NCBI GenBank assembly: GCA_029721435.1
Contig: CM056574.1
Location: 33,312,001 to 33,376,000, forward strand
Direction: 5' to 3'
Source of the DNA: Gymnothorax reevesii
Taxonomy: Eukaryota > Chordata > Actinopteri > Anguilliformes > Muraenidae
Length of the DNA stretch: 64,000 nucleotides
Program-made: the position numbers and the translations under genes
The notes under the pieces: model-generated
Databases searched by the model: none
Told to the model about the DNA's origin: nothing
The model's input: the letters and a program-made list of their open reading frames with translations, nothing else
Shown here: positions 57,166 to 64,000 of the stretch, piece by piece
How the letters are laid out: the number at the start of each line of letters is the position of its first letter
Numbering within the stretch: position 1 is the first letter of the stretch

Positions 57166-59275
57166 TAATCACTAAATTGTGAAACATAACATGTTTTGTC
57201 TTTGAACTATTTTCAACTGAAACCAGCTTAAAAAGGATTCGCAAATTACTGTTGGTTGTTTGTATTTACATTTTATGTATTGTCCCAATTCATCTGGAAC
57301 TGAGTTTCAACAATAATTTGGGGAAAGCCACCGGGCATAACAAAATGAGTTTTGGACAAATTTACAGAAGCATGAGTCTGGACTCCACGTGGCTTGTGTG
57401 TAATGGATCCTAACACAAAGATTCTTATTAGACTCTGGCATAGCAAATTTTTTAAAACAGGTCTTAATGCTCCGTTTGTTTTATGCCCAGGTTTCCACTA
57501 GTTTTTGCAATGATAAGATAATAATCTTCCCAAGCAAAAGTTGGTATATCAAATGTTTTTTTTCAATATGCAGTCTTTTAGGGAGATGGTGCAAAGACTA
57601 TAAACTCAGTCTGAAACGATCCCATTTTTCCCACAAACATCACAGACAATGCTATGAATATTAGAATTAGGGAAATTCCAGCTGACTAGTCGGCTTCCAG
57701 ATCAGGAGCAATAGTCTTTAATCAGGAACATGGCTAATTGGCTATGTACAATCCAATTTCACTTTTTAAATTTTGATCACAGAAAAGAGTAGCAGTGCAA
57801 ATAAAAGATTACTGCACACTCTTTATGTTCAGAGTTGGGTGGCATGGCACGGCAGCAGCCTACATCCAAGCACAGAGAGTGACTGATGTCAATTACATTT
57901 CTCTGTATATCTCCATAGCAACTATGAAAGTGAGTCGCCGTCTATGGTTCACGATACAGGCTAGAATGGATAAGCTCTCTTTTGCCCCAGCATTAGGAAA
58001 AGCGTATTCAGGAAATTTTTTGTGGTTCCCTCTAGCCCTCTTTGTTCATTTGGCCTTTAAAAAAAACACAGAGAGAATTTTTCACAGCTCACCCCCAATT
58101 CACATTAAATGCAGATGAAGAATAAGCTTATTGAGGTGTTTTTGCAGTGTTTTGGAGGCCCATTGTTTTAACTCATATTAGTAAATTATACATAAGTATT
58201 ACAGACATTCAGTACAGAACACCAAACAGGCATTTGTGATTTTACACCTGAAAAGCGTAAACAATTCAGGGGCCCGTGGCGTCATACTATCTGCATCACT
58301 GCATGTCCGGTATGGGCTCCTCGCACACTGCTGTTGTTTAGTGCCTTCTTGGCAACTCGTCACATCCTGACTGTAGCACATTAGTAATCCAGCAATGACA
58401 AAAAAAAAATATCATACATGCCAATATGCAGCAAAATATTTGACTGCCAGCATTTATATTAGCATTAAAAAGCTAATTTGCAAGCTGATCTTAATGTTAA
58501 TAATAGTAAAGATAATCAACTAACCTAGCAAGCTAGTTCTGCAGGTACTTAAAAATGAAGCATGAAATAAAATGAAAATATCCAAAACGACTAATTAAAT
58601 GCAACATTTTGGAGAAATTACTGCATACACAATCTTGAACCAGGGCCAGCATCAAACAGACAAACAAACAAATGGTGGACAAATTTATAGTTTCGACGGC
58701 TTTTGTGCCTGGCATCACCAGGTAGCGAAGTTTGAAAAGAACAGTTTACTCACAAAGCAAGGCAACTGCATGTCGATTGTTCAGTGATGCAGATCTGATA
58801 CCAAAAGCGACTCGGTACCAGTAGTATGATGGACAATGTCAGTGGGGGGCTTGCCGGTGGAGCAGGTGGGGAAACGAAATTATATTTAGTAGCCACAATG
58901 CCCCTGATTCCCCGGTCTGTAGCCTGGCCCTGTAAATTATTCACTCCTTATTATGCCTTCTCCACACTTCTCCCCTGGTCAAACATATATCTCAGAGTTA
59001 AGGTACTTCAACAGCTACAGGAATGAGCACACCACCCATTGCCACTCACAGGAGCGCTAAACAGCCCTAAGGAGAGGCACCGAGCATGCTGGGTAAGTGA
59101 AGGCGTGTGGGGGCAGGTGTGGGTGGACTAATAGTCCTCCTAGTGGGTTTTTATTTTTTGCCTCATAAAAAGATAGAATTCAGAGGCCTAAAACCATTCC
59201 TTTTCTCTCTGCGATAATTTAATTTTCCCCTTTAAATACATGTTTAAACTAGCAAACGCCGAAGAGCCTTTTACA
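57166..59275. other. Presumed intron, no gene seen
   Basis: No exon or repeat could be supported. A GCATGCTGGGTAA motif lies at 59084-59096. Confidence 0.45.
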
Positions 59276-59372
59276 GCAGGAGAGAGCAAGAGAGAGAGAG
59301 TGGGAGGAAGGGATTGAGGGAGAGGGAGAGAGGGATAGAGAGAGCGAGAGAAAGAGTGGGAGGGCAAGAGCA
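59276..59372 (+). repeat. Polypurine (GA-rich) tract
   Basis: AGAGAGAGAGTGGGAGG-type sequence, nearly free of pyrimidines. Confidence 0.88.
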
Positions 59373-59997
59373 ACAGAAACACTGAATTCAAGTTTGGTGC
59401 CAGAAATCTATAGTGCAGTCAGAGGTCGCACACATACACAGAAGCCCCAGAAAACACTGCATAACCTCTGAACTGTTCCTTAACTTACATAACACTCAAA
59501 CTGGGGATTGGATTCAGGCAGGAAGTGGGAGGGGAAAAAGGGAGGGAGAGTGAGAGAGATTAGAAGAGGCAAAGAGGGAATGGATGGCCGCTCTTTAACA
59601 GCAGTCTAATTGGAGTCAGCAGCTACTCATGCCAATGAGGCACAGCCAACAGAAGGATGTTTTCACGATGTAATGTGAATGTTTAGTCAATGTTTTAGCA
59701 TTGCCACAACAGGGTGACAACACAGAGGGATCGTTTTCAGCGTTACCTCTAGGTAAGTGAATGGGTGGCGGAATTGAGCTGGCTGTCGCATGCGAGCCAA
59801 TGCCTTTAAGCGGAGAGCCTGTCCGCCGCTCGGCCTGCTGGGAGCCGCAGTTCTGGCTCTGCCTGTGCTGACTCAGTGCCTTCCAGTCTGCCTAACCTCA
59901 AATCACACGAGCGCAAGCGCCGGGCCTCCAACTGGGAGCACTTTATACGAGGTTTCTTTCCGCTTTCCCAGGGAAATCCACACATGGTGTGCACATT
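59373..59997. other. Presumed intron, no gene seen
   Basis: No feature is supported. A short purine-rich stretch lies at 59520-59580. Confidence 0.5.
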
Positions 59998-60340
59998 GAC
60001 ACACACACACACACACACACACACACATTCACCCTTACATGCACAGACACACACACACACGGTTGATCTCAAACACACACAAGCACACAGCAAAAACTAT
60101 TACAATCATTCACACAACAATGCGCAAATACACATGCACACTTATGTTCTCATGTTCCCATACAAACTCATAAATGTAAACATACAAATAGTCACCCTCG
60201 CAAGCATGCACACGCATGCATTCAGCACACACGAATCCCGCACATGTGCACTCACTCCCACTCACTCGCTCACACACACACAGTCAAGTTCAACAGCAAA
60301 CAGCTGCATGCAGTCACATACACGCACACACACACAGCCC
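59998..60340. repeat. (CA)n microsatellite and CA-rich tract
   Basis: Clean (CA)n at about 60000-60027 and 60046-60060, then degenerate CA-rich sequence to about 60340. Thr/His-rich frames here are artefacts. Confidence 0.92.
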
Positions 60341-60680
60341 AAGAGCTGTGGAACAAATTTAGATTACCATGGGTGTTCCAATTCCGTGTTCCAAATTTGA
60401 GCTCCAGATTCCGGAACATTCTCAGAGTTCACAAGGTGCTGCACAGTGGTTAGAGCAGAGCTGGTGGGGGGAGGGGAAGGGCTCCTTTTAAAGGGTCTGT
60501 TTTTACTCTTACTGGCACCTGCGAGATCTCCAGGCGAGCTGTACGCAGCAGAGGACAGACAACAACAGTTGCAGTGGGACAAGGTAGACCTACAAGATAC
60601 AGGTGCAAAACTGGGCCTGGTATCATCACTTCTGTGCTACCAATTACCAACACAACAGGACAAACGTTACCAGTGGATGA

Positions 60681-61590
60681 CAGCAGATATATCCACAAAA
60701 AGACAGCATTCTGTGTAACACGATTCCCAACAAAAATGTTTGAGTTATCGCATTTGGAAGTATAAAATTTATCCTGATGGCAGCACCGCAGGACAGGTTG
60801 CAGTGTCACATAAAACAACGACATTAGTCCTCTATGTACCAGGGACGAACAGAAAGAGTCATGCATTTTATGCAATTCCATAAAAATGATAGGTTACTGC
60901 AAATTTTAACTAGGGTTATGCCGTCAGAGGCGACGGCTTGGGGTATATCCCCGAACGCCCCCAATCCTCCAATTCCCCAATCCTCGAATAGACCCAATAC
61001 AATATAAAGCCCCTCAGGTCATGACCTTTCATTTGAACTTAATTTCAGGTCAATCGGACAAATGGTTCTGAAGATATGGCCAAAATGGTCATTTTCCATC
61101 CACCTGATGGCAAAATATTGAACCATACAGGTATGATGTCATCATGTGACACGTTGTGAGGTCATGACCTTGCAGTTGCACATAGTTTCATGTCAGTTGT
61201 GTCAGTTGAAGAAATAGTTCCAAAGATATAGCAAAAATGGTGAAATTTATGTGACAAAGCTCCACCTTGTGTCAAAATTTTGAACCAAGCAGGTATAATG
61301 ACACATCCTCAGGTCATGACCTTTCATTTGCACTTGATTTGAGGTCAATCGGACAAATATTTCCAGAGATATGATAAAAACAGTGATTTTTCATTTTTTG
61401 GCCCCTGGTGGCCAATCTAGAAATTGTAGCTCTTGTAGATCAGTTCTTCCTCTTTATGATACTTACTTATGTGCAAAACATGAAATTTCTAATTGAAATA
61501 TTACTGAAGTTATCGCATTAACACGTAGGATATCCAGCGGTGGCGGTCGGACCAAAAACATAATATCCCTGAAACGCCGTTCCTCGAAAT
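60681..61590 (+). mobile_element. Composite repeat, family A copy 3
   Basis: Begins CAGCAGATATATCC and carries the same ~220 bp block as 55726-55946. It then runs as a full family A copy from TAGGGTTATGCCGTCAGAGG (60909) through three ~150 bp units to GGTCGGACCAAAAACATAAT and CCCTGAAACGCC. Intact minus-strand frames in the first block (MELHKMHDSF..) are shared with the other composite copy but resemble no family I know. Confidence 0.82.
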
Positions 61591-62457
61591 ATCCCCGAAA
61601 CTCCAGTGGGAGTGAGTGGGAGATGGGGGGGGGGGGGGACTCTTGAGTAAGAAAAACATATCAAAAGCAAGTTATATATTTGAATAGAAAGGGTAGCAGT
61701 TATTGATTTTGTGAATGTGAATTTGAGAGAGACAGCAGCAGCAGATGTAGATAGCAGTTAAAGTATGTATGCATGTTCCTAAATCGTAATTAAACAATAA
61801 AGCTATTGTTCCAGTAGTGCTAACCGGGTGAGGGTGTAAGAACGAACATCAAAGATTCCTTTTTTCCCCCATGTTTTGTCTTTGGGCATGTTATGGACAA
61901 AGAATCCACAGTTTCGAGTAAAACCGCTTAATAAACATGTTCAATTGAAGGGGCTGCCATGTGTTTACATAGGGCGTTATTTGATATTGGTGATGAGTGA
62001 ATATGGTTAAGTATGTGACAAAAAAATGAAATGCAATTACTTTTAATTAATTTATGACCTATTGAAAGCTCACGAAAAGGCCTTGTAGTTAACAGCAAGA
62101 TCATGAGAAATGGCCGAGGAATAAGAAAGTTCATTCTAAAATTTAATTACATTTTGTTTGATTTGGCTGAGAAACTGATGTGATTTCCACTAGTCCTTCA
62201 TCAGAGGACTTACGGTCAGCAATTTTCCGCCAGAATTTCTCTCTGGCCTTATTGGCAGCAACACTTTGGCTGTTGTTTTATATATTTATATTCTTCATAA
62301 CTGTCCATAATCACGACCCATTCCTCCTAGGGGATTAACTGTATTTTTTTTTTTTTTAAGATTTTATTAATCACCCAGCTTTACATCACTTTACATCCAT
62401 CCAACGAACAAGTGCAAACATCAACCAACATGAATGCACTGACATATATCTCAATTA
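61591..62457. other. Presumed intron with G14 and T-runs
   Basis: G14 at 61625-61638 and a T16 run near 62343-62358. No coding signature. Confidence 0.5.
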
Positions 62458-64000
62458 TAATTAAAGCTGCAAGCAGCGTTGAACGGGCCCTCGCCCCCTT
62501 GCGCACGTTGGGGTTGTGGTAAGATCCTGACGGGTGCAGCTGTGCACTCACGGCCATTGGACAGGTCAAGTGCAGGCCCCGACCTGAGGGAAAGTGTCGA
62601 GTGAATCGGACAAAGCTGAAGGAGTTATGACAGGTTGATACTTAATCCACCAGGGGGCGCTCAGGGCGTAACCAAGAGTGGGCAGGCGCATTCAGGGGCA
62701 GACCATAAGCACAATTATGAAGTTTTGAGCAAATTGGCCAATTCCAACATAAAATGTGGCATTTCCTGTTTCCACAAGGGGGTGCCATGAGCTAGATTGC
62801 TTAACAGCACATTGAGGTGTTCAGGGTGGGGCTTTTACCATGTACAGGAATTTTGAATCCATTTGGATGAAATATGAGGAAGAGAGAGCTGCTCGAATGC
62901 GTTTGGCGAGGTATCTGAAATGGGGACACCATGGCGGCCACGCCCATTTAGCGACAGACATGCAGAGCACAACTTTTGATCAGCATGGTCTCTTGATGAT
63001 CTGAAATAAATATTAGGTTGATTGGACGGAATTGCTAGGAGGAGTTCGTTAAAATACAATGTGTGGAAATCGGGCCAAAATGACACGTTAAAATCAAAAT
63101 GGCTGACTTCCTGTTTGGAGTGGACCGATGGTCCAAGAGACTTTTTTGTTCGCATTGGCAACATACACGTGTATCAATTTTTATCTTACCATTCCAAATA
63201 AACCCCTATGGGAGAACTTCTCGAAATTTCAAGGGGGCGCTATCGAGGCATTTTGCTGCCCTCATGGGCAACGCCCCAGTCAGATGTCAGAGCTCACCAC
63301 CCTTGACCGGCATATCAATTTCCATGATGATACAAATTCATTAAGAACATCTACAGTCTATCTAAGGATCTATAGTCACCGCGTCGCCACACGGACACCA
63401 TTACTCGAAGCTTCACAGCATTCATAAGGTAGCTTCAACAACTTGTTCTACATGTTGTAGAGGGGGATTAAAGTTGATGGGTTCAACTATGTGTCATCAG
63501 TACAAGTGAAAGTAAAAACTGGTCACTTCCTGTTAGCGGCCACGCCCACTGACCTACAGACATGCAGAGCACAACTTTTGATCTGCATGGTCTCTCAATT
63601 TTTACTAATTAATCTGGTGTTGATTGGGTGAAAACTCTAGGAGGAGTACATTAAAATACAATGTGTGGAAATCAGGCAAAAATGACACGTCAAAATCAAA
63701 ATGGCCGACTTCCTGTTTGTAGTAGACAAATGATGCCTGTGACTTTTTTGTGCGTCAAGGCTAAATACACGTGTACCAATTTTCATCTTCCTACTCCAAA
63801 AAACTCCTAAGGGGAGGGCTTATTGAAAATTTCAAGGGGACGCTATCGAGACAATTTGCTGCCCTCATGGGCAACGCCCCAATCAGATATGAGAGCCTGC
63901 CACCCTTGACTGGTCTATGAATTTTTATGATGATACAAGTTTCTTAAAGACATCAAAAACCCAAATGTATTTTCATGGCAAAGGACGGATAGTCGCCACA
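62458..64000 (+). mobile_element. Large interspersed element with 602 bp internal repeats, cut by window end
   Basis: Starts ATAATTAAAGCTGCAAGCAG and CGTTGAACGGGCCCTCGCC, the head of a repeat common in teleost genomes. From 62934 (GCGGCCACGCCCA) a ~602 bp unit is repeated at 63536. The two share GACATGCAGAGCACAACTTT, CTAGGAGGAGT, ACAATGTGTGGAAATC.GGC, AAAATGGC.GACTTCCTGTTT, TACACGTGTA and TCATGGGCAACGCCCCA. No transposase is seen. The right end lies outside the window. Confidence 0.85.
62647..62661 (+). promoter_or_regulatory. CTCF-like motif in a repeat
   Basis: CCACCAGGGGGCGCT is a near-perfect match to the CTCF core. A weaker relative, CCACAAGGGGGTGCC, follows at 62772-62786. Both lie in the interspersed element, so every copy of the family may carry them. 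Confidence 0.45.

Noticed and set aside
59876..60400. 174-codon plus-strand frame
   Set aside because: It consists of Thr/His runs from (CA)n.
60450..60881. 143-codon minus-strand frame shared with 55628-55924
   Set aside because: Shared because the two loci are copies of the same repeat, not because of coding constraint; no domain is recognised.
1..64000. Search for tRNA, rRNA, snRNA, CRISPR or bacterial-type operons
   Set aside because: No cloverleaf, no recognised RNA core and no spaced palindromic array was found; the tRNA-like B box at 52694 is only a SINE candidate.

Overview
The window looks like vertebrate nuclear DNA, most likely from a ray-finned (teleost) fish. The reasons are dense (CA)n microsatellites, Tc1-like and hAT-type DNA transposons, short elements with terminal inverted repeats, L2-like LINE tails and a spliced metazoan gene with consensus GT-AG borders. 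I cannot name the species. There are no operons, CRISPR arrays, tRNA or rRNA genes that I can support.

The only gene I can identify is cfdp1 (BCNT / craniofacial development protein 1, the Swc5-related chromatin protein) on the minus strand. Two coding exons are present: the penultimate exon at 17225-17383 and the terminal exon at 806-896, ending in TGA at 806-808. They join in phase (..KEG|YIERK..) across a 16.3 kb intron and together encode essentially the whole C-terminal BCNT domain. The 3'UTR runs toward position 1 and contains a diverged ~230 bp tandem duplication. I found no exon for the N-terminal part between 17384 and 64000. That stretch is probably intron, with the remaining exons beyond 64000.

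897-17224 (last intron): microsatellites, a 33 bp minisatellite, three short terminal-inverted-repeat elements (two with perfect 8 bp target duplications), a nearly full-length but broken Tc1-like element, two unidentified small open frames, a ~200 bp tandem duplication, and one arm of an inverted duplication carrying telomere-like CCCTAA repeats.

17384-34955: a 12-copy 43 bp minisatellite running into a ~400 bp purine tract, the second arm of the telomere-repeat inverted duplication, an L2-like LINE split by a foldback element, and a polypyrimidine block.

34956-64000: a denser repeat landscape. It holds three copies of one interspersed family built from internal ~150 bp units (one copy flanked by 25 bp direct repeats), a deleted Tc1 derivative, a 604 bp hAT-like element, a LINE 3' end, a tandem duplication interrupted by a SINE-like insertion, a 1.77 kb inverted-repeat element containing an LTR-like segment, and a large element with 602 bp internal repeats that runs off the right edge. 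Several of these carry CTCF-like motifs. Family names are given only at the level the sequence supports; no database was consulted.
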